Shown: positions 6,461 to 13,855, counted from the first letter of the stretch. The stretch: DNA of 21,688 nucleotides from Blastocatellia bacterium (GCA_003488005.1 DNND01000007.1:1-21688), one strand, 5' to 3'. A program made the numbers and translations. The notes: generated from the sequence alone by a model not told the origin.

Positions 6461-8149
6461 TTAGGGCCGCGGCGACTGCGTTCTCCTGAGCCGATCATCA
6501 GGTTGTGTCGTTGTCTTAACGGCGTCCTTTGTAGCGGTTGGCGGTTTCGAAGTTGCGGTATTTGAGGTTTGACCCGTACGAGATGGTATTGGCATCAACA
6601 CTCTCTTAACGTTGTCGCGCTGCGCTGGGTTATTCAGCAGGGGTATTTGCGTCGCGGAAGGCGCCACCCGGTTCGCATTGTTCGAATTCTGCGTGTTGTC
6701 GCCAGTATCAATCTGGGCGGTTGCTGCGTCCTCATCGTTCTCTTCGTCATCAGGCGCCGAGGCAAGCTGCAAATTTGTAGGCGTGCCAAAGCGGCGACTA
6801 AGGTCGCGATAGATTTGTCCGGCGACGGCCGCGGGCACATGCCGGTGAGCATCGGTGCCACGAGTTATTACGACGACGGCTAGTTTGGGGTTGGCCAGCG
6901 GAGCATAGGAAGTAAATAAGCCTACCCAACTTCCTTCACCACCGTTACAGGTGCCGGTCTTGCCGGCGACGGTTTGCGTTGGGTTGTAGGCACGGCGCCC
7001 GGAGCCGTAATTAACCGCTCCAACCATGCCGGGAACCATGCGCTGCAAAACGGAGCTATCGATCTTTAGTTTGCGTCGAATTTTTGCTTTGAACCGCGCC
7101 GCTTCCTGCGCGTTGCGAGGAATTTGCGGCTCATAGAGTTTGCCGCCATTTGCCATGGCAGAAACAAGACTGCCAAGTTGCAGCGGAGTTACTTCAAAGC
7201 CATCGGCGTAAGAAAACATGCGCCGCACGGTGAAGCCGGGTTTCATTTCCGGCAGGCGGCCGGGATATTCGAAGGGAACATTTAGACCAGTCTTTTCACC
7301 GAGTCCCAACTCGCGCGCGTAGTGCACCATCTTGTCAAAACCAAGACTGCTGCCCACATGCTCAAAATATGAGTTGTCTGAGTGCGCCAGGGCCGAGGTA
7401 AGATCCATGCGGGGGCGATCCGAGTTCAACAGCGACTCTGACGGAGCAATGATGTTTTCCGAGAGACCAGCAACACCGGTCACCAACTTTATCGTCGAGC
7501 AGGGTTTGAATCCCCGTCGCAGAGCCCACTCCTGATTAACTATCGAATAGACCTTGCCATTCATCGGGTCCATTACCACGACTGTACCTGCGTGATTTCC
7601 CAAAGCGTTCACAGCCACACGCCGAACTTCAGCGTCTTCGCCAACAGTGTTGTCACGGGCAATCATTGTCTGGACTTCGTTGCGTAAAGCTTCATCAATC
7701 GCGCGCTGCCGGGCAATTGCCGCCTGGCGAGCTGCCTCCGCGCGCCTGCGTGCCTCGATCATTTCGCGCCGGCGTTGCGCCACCATGCGACGCATTTCAG
7801 CGGCTCGCTCGCGTCTGCTCATGGGGCGGCCCAGTTTGCGCTCATGCATCTTGAGTGATGATGCTTGTTCGCGCGCGGCCTCGCGCCTTAGTTCACGCTT
7901 GGAAAGCTTTGCGTGCGTACCACGTCCGTTCCGCTTCGAATCCCGAGCCGACAGCCGCTCATCGCGCTTCGCGGCGCGACGCTCTTTGGCGGACAGTTTT
8001 CGGCCTCTTTCGACTCGCGCTACTTTACGACGAGGAGCGTCTGCGTGACGTTTCCTGGCAAGAACTGAAGATTGGCAGGGAAGAACGAGGAGAACGAAAA
8101 GTATTAGTGCGACATAAAAGGTTCGAGGGTGTCGGTTAATCAAAGTCAT
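6461..8149 (-). CDS. Single-domain penicillin-binding transpeptidase with basic coiled-coil linker
   Basis: This 562-residue protein is a D,D-transpeptidase of the penicillin-binding family that should cross-link peptidoglycan in the periplasm. The three active-site motifs are present: S218-TIK (nucleophile S218, K221), S257-DN and K397-TGT. Residues about 10-30 form a membrane anchor. They are followed by about 120 residues that are extremely Arg/Lys-rich and predicted to be coiled coil (about 33-160). The usual class B dimerisation domain is missing. After the catalytic domain (about 186-458) comes an Asp/Asn/Thr-rich, disordered-looking tail of about 100 residues. ATG 8147-8149 was chosen because a signal/anchor sequence follows directly and AAGGTG lies 11 bases upstream. 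An in-frame GTG at 8191 is less likely, because it sits in a small hairpin (8186-8202). It diverges from the sensor kinase gene and is followed by a terminator. Confidence 0.88.
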   Translation of the reverse strand: MTLINRHPRTFYVALILFVLLVLPCQSSVLARKRHADAPRRKVARVERGRKLSAKERRAAKRDERLSARDSKRNGRGTHAKLSKRELRREAAREQASSLKMHERKLGRPMSRRERAAEMRRMVAQRRREMIEARRRAEAARQAAIARQRAIDEALRNEVQTMIARDNTVGEDAEVRRVAVNALGNHAGTVVVMDPMNGKVYSIVNQEWALRRGFKPCSTIKLVTGVAGLSENIIAPSESLLNSDRPRMDLTSALAHSDNSYFEHVGSSLGFDKMVHYARELGLGEKTGLNVPFEYPGRLPEMKPGFTVRRMFSYADGFEVTPLQLGSLVSAMANGGKLYEPQIPRNAQEAARFKAKIRRKLKIDSSVLQRMVPGMVGAVNYGSGRRAYNPTQTVAGKTGTCNGGEGSWVGLFTSYAPLANPKLAVVVITRGTDAHRHVPAAVAGQIYRDLSRRFGTPTNLQLASAPDDEENDEDAATAQIDTGDNTQNSNNANRVAPSATQIPLLNNPAQRDNVKRVLMPIPSRTGQTSNTATSKPPTATKDAVKTTTQPDDRLRRTQSPRP

Positions 8150-8385
8150 CGAGGGTAGTTCACCTTTCCTGGGGTATGTTTGTTTGCTCACTCGAAGTGA
8201 GCTTCGCCGAAACTCGCGCCGCCTGCTCTAACCACTAATCCAAGGCCGAAACCTTGAACGAACTCGAAACGCGTCTGCTGAGTCTTAAGAGTTCCAAATC
8301 TCTCCTAAAAATTAGCTTCAAGTGGACCTTCGGCCCGTTTTCGATGAGGCGGGAGAATTCCCTGATTTGGCGGCCCCTGGGGACA

Positions 8386-8414
8386 TTGATTCGAGACCGG
8401 GCCAAATATAGCAT
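8386..8414 (+). promoter_or_regulatory. Weak divergent promoter candidate toward the sensor kinase
   Basis: -35 TTGATT (8386-8391) and -10 TAGCAT (8409-8414) are 17 bases apart, each matching consensus at 4 of 6 positions. The -10 box overlaps that of the opposing promoter, so the two could exclude each other. A leader of about 125 bases would result. A TATAAA at 8519-8524 is an alternative -10 without a clear -35. Confidence 0.28.
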
Positions 8415-8433
8415 CGTGATCCTTAAGCGGCAA
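8405..8433 (-). promoter_or_regulatory. Promoter of the transpeptidase gene
   Basis: On the minus strand, -35 TTGCCG (8433-8428) and -10 TATATT (8410-8405, 5 of 6 consensus) are separated by exactly 17 bases. Transcription would begin near 8398, about 250 bases upstream of the ATG. Confidence 0.55.
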
Positions 8434-8546
8434 CACAAAAGTAAGCTTTTGTACACAACTCGTCACATTGAAATGCAATTTTGCCTCCGTGTAGCTTTTC
8501 CCGTCAGTGCTTACAACGTATAAACTACTAACTCCGTCAAAAACTT

Positions 8547-10082
8547 ATGAGAACACCTCAGCTTTTAAACAGTTTTCGCGCCCGGCTAATTCTTCTGCTG
8601 GTCGCATTGTTAGGGCTGACGCTCGGTGTTCAGTATTACGTGAACGTACGTTCGGTACGGCGTAACGCCCACATGCTCGTCGAACAAGAACAGGCGATCA
8701 TGGCGGGTGTCGCGCTGGGGGTTAATAGTCTTTCCAGCCGTGAGTACCTCGAGAACATGCAGAAAGAAGCAAAGCAACCACTGCTTGACCAGCAGTCCGG
8801 ACGCGTTAAGAACGTCCTGGTTGTTGATAGCGAGGGGAATGTCCAGGACAGTTTGAATGGGGATTATGCGCCCACTACGAATGCCGACGGCTCGAGCCAC
8901 TACATACGCGTCAAGGACGTGAACCTGCCCCCGCTAAATAGCGCCGTTGAACTTACCGAAAACTCACCACTACCTGAGGGCATGAGCACCGCTGCCCAAC
9001 TTAAAGCCGGCGATCCAGGCGCATTTTATTTCCCTGTCGAGACGACGAAGGGTCGTCGCTACATAATTGTCGTATTGGGCTCGGCAAACACTCTTACGAA
9101 CCTCCTTGAGCGTCAGGCTTCCCGGTCTGCTTTCTACACGCTGATGTTGTTGCTTGCGACCACGCTGGTTACAGCTCTGTTTGTTTGGCGGTTCACACGC
9201 CCGATCAAAGATTTGTCGCTGGCCGCGCGACGGGTTGCCAGCGGCGACTTTGATGTACGCGTGCCCGCCGCCCGCAACGATGAGATGGGAACCCTGGCAA
9301 CCGCATTTAACGAAATGACCGCGCGGCTCGGCCGCGCCCGCGAACTCGAACTGCAGCTTCATCAGGTCGAAAAAGCAGCGGTCGTGGGCAGGCTTGCGGC
9401 TGCTATTGCGCACGAGATTCGTAATCCGCTCAATTACATCAACCTCACTCTGGACCATCTGCGTTCGTCGTTCGCACCGGAGGATCCCGCGAAGCGCGAG
9501 ACTTTCGAACGGCTCGCCCTGCAACTAAAATCGGAAGTTGGCCGCATCAATCGCCACATTACGGACTTTCTTAAGTACTCGCGGCCTTCAGCGCTCGAAC
9601 TCGAATCGCTCGACTTGCGCGCCGAAGTAGAGGACGCGTTGCGAGTAATTTCCGGTCCAGCGGCGGAATATGGAATTCAAATAAGCGTGGTTCAGCATGG
9701 GGATGTGCAGCCAGTGTTTGCCGACAAAGATTCTTTACGTTCGGTTTTTACTAATCTGCTGATTAATAGTGTCGAGGCGATTGACGGCGCCGGAGGAAAA
9801 GTTGAAGTTGACTTGTGGCCGGAACCGGAAGATCGCACGCGCATCGCCATCACCGATACGGGAAAAGGTATCGCTCCTGAGGACATAGCCAAAATATTTG
9901 AGCCTTACTACTCGACTAAGGAAACCGGTACCGGTCTTGGACTTGCTATTGTTAAAAAAGCAATCGATGATCACGGTGGTTCAATCAACGTCAGTTCGAA
10001 ACTGGAAAGTGGCACGACGTTTACAATAATTCTGCCGGCACGAGCCGGCGGCGGAGGGGGGACGGACAAGGCAGAAGGTTGA
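8547..10082 (+). CDS. Membrane sensor histidine kinase, NtrB-like
   Basis: This 511-residue sensor kinase should autophosphorylate on His289 and pass the phosphate to the response regulator encoded next. Transmembrane helix 1 lies at about 13-30 and helix 2 at about 195-214, enclosing a periplasmic sensor region of about 160 residues whose ligand I cannot tell. A HAMP domain follows (about 215-268, starting RFTRPIKDL). The HisKA block is AAIAHEIRNPLNY (285-297). ATP-binding motifs are the N box with N407 (TNLLINSVEA), DTGKGI (437-442), FEPYYSTK (451-458) and GTGLGL (461-466). The tail is glycine-rich. The ATG at 8547 has no obvious Shine-Dalgarno. The stop codon is directly followed by a heptamer inverted repeat that fills the gap to the regulator gene. 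Confidence 0.95.
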   Translation: MRTPQLLNSFRARLILLLVALLGLTLGVQYYVNVRSVRRNAHMLVEQEQAIMAGVALGVNSLSSREYLENMQKEAKQPLLDQQSGRVKNVLVVDSEGNVQDSLNGDYAPTTNADGSSHYIRVKDVNLPPLNSAVELTENSPLPEGMSTAAQLKAGDPGAFYFPVETTKGRRYIIVVLGSANTLTNLLERQASRSAFYTLMLLLATTLVTALFVWRFTRPIKDLSLAARRVASGDFDVRVPAARNDEMGTLATAFNEMTARLGRARELELQLHQVEKAAVVGRLAAAIAHEIRNPLNYINLTLDHLRSSFAPEDPAKRETFERLALQLKSEVGRINRHITDFLKYSRPSALELESLDLRAEVEDALRVISGPAAEYGIQISVVQHGDVQPVFADKDSLRSVFTNLLINSVEAIDGAGGKVEVDLWPEPEDRTRIAITDTGKGIAPEDIAKIFEPYYSTKETGTGLGLAIVKKAIDDHGGSINVSSKLESGTTFTIILPARAGGGGGTDKAEG

Positions 10083-10083
10083 T

Positions 10084-10159
10084 GGATGAAGTAGGAAGCT
10101 GAAAGAAGACATCCTTCGGTTAGCGTCCGCGTTCATCCTTCATCATTCATACTTCATCC
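10084..10159. repeat. Heptamer-word inverted repeat between kinase and regulator genes
   Basis: The right arm (10132-10159) is four perfect-register copies of the 7-base word TTCATNN. The left arm (10084-10104) carries the reverse-complement word as GGATGAA, GTAGGAA and a degenerate third copy. The outer 10 bp (GGATGAAGTA, 10084-10093; TACTTCATCC, 10150-10159) pair perfectly. Heptamer-like matches (GGCAGAA, GGTTGAT at 10070-10083) extend back across the kinase stop codon at 10080-10082. The element occupies nearly all of the 87-base gap inside a two-gene operon, so it may attenuate or stabilise the message. Confidence 0.8.
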
Positions 10160-10169
10160 TTTAGATACT

Positions 10170-11516
10170 ATGGCGCGCAAAAGCATATTGGTAGTTGACG
10201 ACGAAAAATCGCAACGCGAAATACTCGAGATGATTCTGTCGGGCGAGGGATACGACGTTACCACCGCTTCTTCAGGAGAGGCAGCAATCAAGTTTGCCAA
10301 AGAGAAGCGATTTGATTTGGCACTAACGGATCTCAAAATGACGGGCATGGACGGGATCGAGCTGTTGCAGCATCTGCTGGTCCTCGACTCGTCGATCATC
10401 GTTATTCTCTTAACCGCGCACGGCTCGATCGACTCGGCCAAAGAGGCTCTGCGGCGCGGCGCTTTCGATTACCTCGAGAAACCGTACGACAAGACGGCGT
10501 TACTGGAGACGATCAATCGCGCGCTGCAGCGGCTGGACGCCCTGGACACTGAGATAATCTCCGCTTCGCCCAAGATGGAGTCGGTTAAGCGCATGATTTT
10601 GAAAGTGGCGCGCTCGAATTCAACGGTACTCATTCGTGGCGAGTCAGGCACCGGCAAAGAGTTGATCGCGCGCGCGATTCACAACCAGTCGCCTCGCGCC
10701 CAAGACATGTTTCAGGCTGTCAACTGCGCTGCTATTAATGAGAACTTGCTCGAATCAGAATTGTTCGGCCACGAAAAGGGTTCGTTTACCGGAGCGCACG
10801 CCGAGAAAAAGGGACTATTCGAAATAGCAGATCGCGGCACGCTGTTCCTTGACGAAATTGCCGAGCTCGACGTAGCCATGCAGGCGAAACTATTGCGCGC
10901 TTTGCAGGAACGGAAAATCAGGCGTGTCGGCGGCACGCACGAAATTAGCGTCGACGTGCGAGTGATTGCCGCCACCAATCGTGATTTGCGAGCGATGGTT
11001 GCTGACGGTCGCTTCCGCGACGACCTTTACTACCGCATAAATGTCTTGTCAGTCGACGTGCCGCCGCTGCGCGAACGCCGTGAAGATATTCCGGTGCTCA
11101 TCGATTACTTTGTCAAGAAACATACGCGCAACACTTCACGATTGGTTCGGGGGCTGACTCCGGAAACGCGCAAACTAATGATGGATTACAGTTGGCCGGG
11201 CAATGTGCGCCAACTCGAGTCGGCAATCGAACGCGCGATCCTGCTTTGCGAAGGCGATCAAATCACCATCGACGACCTGCCGCTCGAAGTCCGTCAGGAA
11301 TCGCGGCCGGTTGCCGAAGGCGCGTTCAAGCTGCCGCCCGAAGGGATTAGTTTTGAGGATGTCGAGCGCGACCTGATCATGCAGGCGATGGAACAGACGG
11401 ATTACAACATCACCAAGTCAGCGAAACTTCTCGGTCTGACCTTCCGCACATTGCAATATCGTCTGGAAAAGTTTGGCATCAAACGACCGGAAGGAAAGAA
11501 AGAGGCCGCGGGATGA
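10170..11516 (+). CDS. Sigma-54-dependent NtrC-family response regulator
   Basis: This 448-residue activator of sigma-54 promoters has three domains. The receiver (about 5-118) carries the acidic pair D10/D11, phosphoacceptor D54, T82 and K104. The AAA+ domain (about 132-375) carries Walker A GESGTGKE (157-164), the sigma-54 contact loop GSFTGA (204-209) and Walker B LFLDEIAEL (225-233). The GAFTGA loop has Ser in place of the usual first Ala, a tolerated variation. A Fis-type HTH lies at about 398-436 (NITKSAKLLGLTFRTLQYRL). It pairs with the upstream kinase. Its stop overlaps the start of the following lipoprotein gene (ATGA at 11513-11516), implying translational coupling. No convincing sigma-54 promoter was seen in the window, so its targets are probably elsewhere. 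Confidence 0.96.
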   Translation: MARKSILVVDDEKSQREILEMILSGEGYDVTTASSGEAAIKFAKEKRFDLALTDLKMTGMDGIELLQHLLVLDSSIIVILLTAHGSIDSAKEALRRGAFDYLEKPYDKTALLETINRALQRLDALDTEIISASPKMESVKRMILKVARSNSTVLIRGESGTGKELIARAIHNQSPRAQDMFQAVNCAAINENLLESELFGHEKGSFTGAHAEKKGLFEIADRGTLFLDEIAELDVAMQAKLLRALQERKIRRVGGTHEISVDVRVIAATNRDLRAMVADGRFRDDLYYRINVLSVDVPPLRERREDIPVLIDYFVKKHTRNTSRLVRGLTPETRKLMMDYSWPGNVRQLESAIERAILLCEGDQITIDDLPLEVRQESRPVAEGAFKLPPEGISFEDVERDLIMQAMEQTDYNITKSAKLLGLTFRTLQYRLEKFGIKRPEGKKEAAG

Positions 11517-12034
11517 AAAATATCCTGGGGGTTCTGGTATTGATTACGTTTCTTGCCGGCTGCGCTTCGCAATCTAAAAAGGTGACGACGACTGACCCGG
11601 CAGCGCCAGTCGAAACAAAAAAGATCACTTCAACCGGCGTGGTGCATGCAACTGCAAAACATGGCGATTTGTCGCCGGGCCATTTCGGTGAATTGATCGT
11701 AGCGCTGGACATCGACGATGGGTATCACGTCAACGCGAATCCGCCCACCTTTCCGTATTTGAAGCCAACGGAGTTGTTACTGAGTCCAAGCGACGGATTC
11801 GCATCCAGCGCTGTTTCGTATCCAACGGCGATTACCAGAAAGTTTCCCTTTGCGGACAAACCGCTGGCGGTTTACGAAGGTCATTGTGAACTTACGGCGA
11901 CTGTATACGTAGATGCTAAGGCCCCCAAAGGCGAACAATCATTAGCCGCAATAGTGCGGGTGCAAGCTTGCGACGATCAAGTGTGTTATCCGCCGGGCCA
12001 GATTGAACTGCGAATTCCAGTGACGGTGAAATGA
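11513..12034 (+). CDS. Lipoprotein with stand-alone DsbD N-terminal-like domain
   Basis: This 173-residue protein has a lipoprotein signal peptide with lipobox LAGC (Cys17 would be acylated). Residues about 42-173 resemble the immunoglobulin-fold N-terminal domain of the thiol reductant transporter DsbD. The key stretch is VRVQACDDQVCYPP (148-161), where C153 and C158 correspond in spacing to the redox pair of DsbD-alpha. GYHVNANPP (70-78) is also typical. The transmembrane and thioredoxin domains of full DsbD are absent, so electrons would have to come from another protein or the domain has been adapted. A third cysteine, C125 in EGHCEL, is extra. Its ATG overlaps the regulator stop by four bases, so it is expressed with the two-component pair. 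Confidence 0.8.
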   Translation: MKNILGVLVLITFLAGCASQSKKVTTTDPAAPVETKKITSTGVVHATAKHGDLSPGHFGELIVALDIDDGYHVNANPPTFPYLKPTELLLSPSDGFASSAVSYPTAITRKFPFADKPLAVYEGHCELTATVYVDAKAPKGEQSLAAIVRVQACDDQVCYPPGQIELRIPVTVK

Positions 12035-12047
12035 AGACGGGTAACCG

Positions 12048-12251
12048 ATGAAAGTTTTTTGGATGATTGCAGCGGGCATCTGCATCGCAGTGGCCGCGTT
12101 TTTTTTGGTGGGCCGGGATTTCAACACGGCATTTGTCGTTGCCGCGCTGGGAATGATCTTTTGGTTTCTGAATTATCGCGCGCAAATGAAAGAAGTAATT
12201 GCAGCCGCTGATGCCGAAGATGACAAGGGGGAAGAGCCAAATGAAAATTAA
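12048..12251 (+). CDS. Small two-helix membrane protein
   Basis: I do not recognise this 67-residue protein. It has two hydrophobic segments (about 4-22 and 27-43) with a short GRD turn between them, followed by a charged acidic tail (about 46-67), as in many small inner-membrane proteins. It starts 13 bases after the DsbD-N-like lipoprotein gene, and its end overlaps the next gene by 11 bases, so it belongs to the same transcription unit. No strong Shine-Dalgarno precedes it, which suggests coupling. It could accompany the lipoprotein in the membrane, but that is only inferred from position. Confidence 0.7.
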   Translation: MKVFWMIAAGICIAVAAFFLVGRDFNTAFVVAALGMIFWFLNYRAQMKEVIAAADAEDDKGEEPNEN

Positions 12252-12786
12252 TTATAGTCGTTTGAGGAGGACCGCGTTCGCTGCGCTGCTGCTTATCACT
12301 GCATCAGTTTCTTTCGTCGCACAGTCTTCAGAAGAAACGGCGGTGCGCGCCGTGGTCCAGCAAGTGTTCTCGCAGTTGCAGTCCCATGACTACAGCTCCG
12401 TTTACGATTCCCTGCCCTCGTCCACGCGCACCCGTTTGCCAAAATCACGTTTCGTCAGCTCGCTCCAACGAGCGCAGGATCGTTATGTGCTCGATCGCAT
12501 TGACATCGGGAAGGTTCGAGTATCAGGCAATCTTGCGGTCGTCGACACCGAACTCTTTGGCCGCATTAGTCAGCCGTTTCCAGCCGAAGGCAAGATCGCG
12601 GTGCAACAGTATCTGGTGCGCGAAGACGGCAAGTGGCGCGTCGCAACCGGGGACAACGGAACTATTCAACGATTCCTCAAAAGCAATCCGGCATTCGCTC
12701 GCAAGTTTCCCATTCGCCAGCCGCGGATTTACGTAAAGCAGGGTAATAAGTGGGTGGAATTCAAGGGCGTAGGGTTTAGGGGGTAG
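12241..12786 (+). CDS. Small secreted protein, possibly NTF2-like
   Basis: This 181-residue protein has a signal peptide (about 1-28, ending VAQS). The mature part begins with a helix (EETAVRAVVQQVFSQLQSHDY, split here as EETAVRAVVQQV and FSQLQSHDY) and then beta-rich segments with VRVSGNLAVVDTELFG and VQQYLVREDGKWRVATG. This is the general pattern of NTF2-like/SnoaL-type domains, but the match is by eye only. I chose ATG 12241-12243 because GGGGGAAGAG lies just upstream and a signal peptide follows; an in-frame ATG at 12199 lies inside the previous gene. It is the last gene of the plus-strand operon. Its final codons and stop form a G-quadruplex motif, and it converges with the HTH gene with a 12-base gap. 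Confidence 0.75.
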   Translation: MKINYSRLRRTAFAALLLITASVSFVAQSSEETAVRAVVQQVFSQLQSHDYSSVYDSLPSSTRTRLPKSRFVSSLQRAQDRYVLDRIDIGKVRVSGNLAVVDTELFGRISQPFPAEGKIAVQQYLVREDGKWRVATGDNGTIQRFLKSNPAFARKFPIRQPRIYVKQGNKWVEFKGVGFRG

Positions 12787-12788
12787 GG
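12765..12788 (+). other. Potential G-quadruplex across a stop codon
   Basis: Four runs of at least three G (12765-12767, 12772-12774, 12779-12783, 12786-12788) are separated by loops of 4, 4 and 2 bases, meeting the usual G3+N1-7 rule. The motif covers the last codons and the TAG stop (12784-12786) of the preceding gene and reaches into the 12-base gap to the convergent HTH gene. A 5-bp CGGAA/TTCCG hairpin (12791-12808) follows. Confidence 0.55.
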
Positions 12789-12798
12789 TGCGGAATTG

Positions 12799-13074
12799 CT
12801 AACTTCCGGCGCTGTGGGCCATCCCACCTAACGTCAAGTCGTCAAACGACAATTGCGCATCGTCAACCGGCTCGTCATATTCGCCGTGCCGGATTCGTGA
12901 GCGCGGCACATCCAACGCCTCGCGCACTGCATCCAGGTGAAAGCGAATGATGTGCGGCGTCACGCGCACTGAAGGAATGCGACGCTTGCGGGCCAGCCGC
13001 CGGACAGTTGACTCACTCACCTGCAAAATCTTAGCAAGCTGACGAGCAGTCAGAAACTCTTCACGTTCTTCCAT
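12799..13074 (-). CDS. Excisionase-type helix-turn-helix protein
   Basis: This 91-residue protein belongs to the MerR/Xis-like excisionase family of small DNA-binding proteins. The block FLTARQLAKILQVSESTVRR (7-26) is the helix-turn-helix, followed by the wing RIPSVRVTPHIIRFHLDAV (32-50), where family members often read IPxxRxGxxxRF. The acidic C-terminal 35 residues are not part of the domain. Despite the family name, no integrase, attachment site or phage gene lies nearby, so a transcriptional regulator role is more likely. The ATG at 13072-13074 has no clear Shine-Dalgarno. A possible promoter ends 15 bases upstream. It converges with the small secreted protein gene. Confidence 0.88.
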   Translation of the reverse strand: MEEREEFLTARQLAKILQVSESTVRRLARKRRIPSVRVTPHIIRFHLDAVREALDVPRSRIRHGEYDEPVDDAQLSFDDLTLGGMAHSAGS

Positions 13075-13089
13075 GACCTAGTGGCCGCA

Positions 13090-13119
13090 ATCCTATAGCA
13101 ACTTCAAATCCTGAGCCAA
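13090..13119 (-). promoter_or_regulatory. Promoter candidate of the HTH gene
   Basis: On the minus strand, -35 TTGGCT (13119-13114) lies 16 bases from TATAGG (13097-13092) or 18 bases from TAGGAT (13095-13090). The latter is the same -10 hexamer as in the lepB promoter. Only about 15 bases separate it from the ATG, so the leader would be under ten bases. Confidence 0.38.
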
Positions 13120-13130
13120 GCATAAAACAG

Positions 13131-13227
13131 ATTCGTGAATCGTAAATCGTGAATCGTAAATAGAAAGACCAAAACAGCAGGATGGCCAAAACTCTCAACA
13201 ACTATTTACGATTTACGATTCACGATT
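13131..13227. repeat. Heptamer-word inverted repeat after the carboxypeptidase-regulatory-like gene
   Basis: Both arms are tandem copies of the 7-base word RAATCGT, ending in AAATAG. The arm at 13131-13163 has four word copies (the first reading ATTCGT) plus AAATAG. The arm at 13202-13227 has the reverse complement with one fewer copy. The spacer is 38 bases. The last base pairs of the shorter arm form the TAA stop (13228-13226) of the minus-strand gene. The difference of exactly one word between the arms points to expansion or loss by slippage. Confidence 0.85.
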
Positions 13228-13843
13228 ACTTTGCATTTATTGTCAGAGCTACGCGATAAACAGCAGCGCCATCAACCTCAATATCTTTGCTGACGGGCTC
13301 GGAATCTTTCCCTTTGGCGGTAACGCGATACCTTGCGACGTCCGGCGTCAGCCGAAATACAAACGAGCCAATTTCATTGCTAACCCGGCCATCAATCTTC
13401 TTGATGTTTCCGTCAGCCTCAATCCTAAAAAGCTCAACGCGAACGTTGGGGACGCTGCGTCCCGTTGGATCAAAAACGCTGCCCTTGATGAAGGCGATCG
13501 AGCCTTCATCAATCGTTAAGACTAGGCGGTCACCCAACGAACGCGTCTTGCCGGCCCTGACTTCAATGTTTTCGATTGTGCCAACACTTAACCCCGGCTT
13601 TCGCAATGTGACAGCGTAAAGCCCGGGCTTGAGGCGATTGACGGTAAACTCGCCGCTCTTGTCGGTCACCACCCGTCCCACTTCGCGCTCTTGTTGTCTG
13701 ACAACAACGGTCACGCCCACTGGCGTTCCCACTTCAACGCGAACTTTTCCTTTGAATCCGCCGGTCGATTTGTCCTGGGCGACAGCCGGCAGGCCCGCCG
13801 ATATCGCCATGGTCAGCAGCAGGAGTGAACGAGCTTTTAGCAT
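13226..13843 (-). CDS. Secreted protein with two carboxypeptidase-regulatory-like domains
   Basis: This 205-residue protein has a signal peptide (about 1-23, ending VAQD) and two beta-sandwich repeats of the carboxypeptidase regulatory-like type, about 28-98 and 110-205. Typical signals are VVTDKSGEFTVNRLKPGLYAV (first repeat; the core is GEFTVNRLKPGLYAV) and VFDPTGRSVPNVRVELFR with GSFVFRLTPDVARYRVTAKG (second). Such domains usually support protein or carbohydrate contacts, and no catalytic domain is attached. I chose ATG 13841-13843, since the upstream extension of the frame lacks protein character. There is no Shine-Dalgarno, and a TATTAT box ends six bases before the ATG. It diverges from the VWA gene. 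Confidence 0.82.
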   Translation of the reverse strand: MLKARSLLLLTMAISAGLPAVAQDKSTGGFKGKVRVEVGTPVGVTVVVRQQEREVGRVVTDKSGEFTVNRLKPGLYAVTLRKPGLSVGTIENIEVRAGKTRSLGDRLVLTIDEGSIAFIKGSVFDPTGRSVPNVRVELFRIEADGNIKKIDGRVSNEIGSFVFRLTPDVARYRVTAKGKDSEPVSKDIEVDGAAVYRVALTINAK

Positions 13844-13849
13844 GTCTTG

Positions 13850-13855
13850 ATAATA
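13850..13855 (-). promoter_or_regulatory. -10 box candidate giving a leaderless mRNA
   Basis: TATTAT (5 of 6 consensus, 13855-13850) lies six bases upstream of the ATG at 13843 and no Shine-Dalgarno exists. The best upstream -35 is only CTGCCG at 16 bases. Transcription would start at the start codon. Confidence 0.35.

Larger units (their letters stand above)
8150..8546. other. Divergent intergenic region with long leader
   Basis: This 397-base region separates the transpeptidase gene (minus) from the sensor kinase gene (plus). It has overlapping divergent promoter candidates near 8386-8433. If the minus promoter is right, the transpeptidase mRNA has a leader of about 250 bases. In that leader I see a perfect 7-bp hairpin with a 3-base loop (8186-8202) and a TTTGGC/GCCAAA inverted repeat (8366-8371 and 8401-8406) flanking the promoter start region. 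An open frame at 8254-8523 has no ribosome-binding site and is not convincing. No tRNA or known riboswitch is recognisable. Confidence 0.5.

Noticed and set aside
8225..8260. Minus-strand GGTTAGAGCA stretch resembling a tRNA D-arm
   Set aside because: There is no T-arm GGTTCGAATCC, acceptor stem or anticodon arm at the right distance.
8254..8523. 89-codon ORF in the divergent gap
   Set aside because: It starts with TTG without a ribosome-binding site, resembles no protein and overlaps both promoter candidates.
10010..10025. Near-consensus sigma-54 promoter (TGGCAC-N5-TTACA) upstream of the NtrC-type gene
   Set aside because: The -12 GC is changed to AC, and the bases encode the conserved SGTTFT segment of the kinase ATPase domain, so codon constraint explains the match.
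12799..13074. Excisionase-type gene as a sign of a prophage or integrative element
   Set aside because: No integrase, tRNA, attachment repeat or phage gene accompanies it. Proteins of this type are common as plain regulators.
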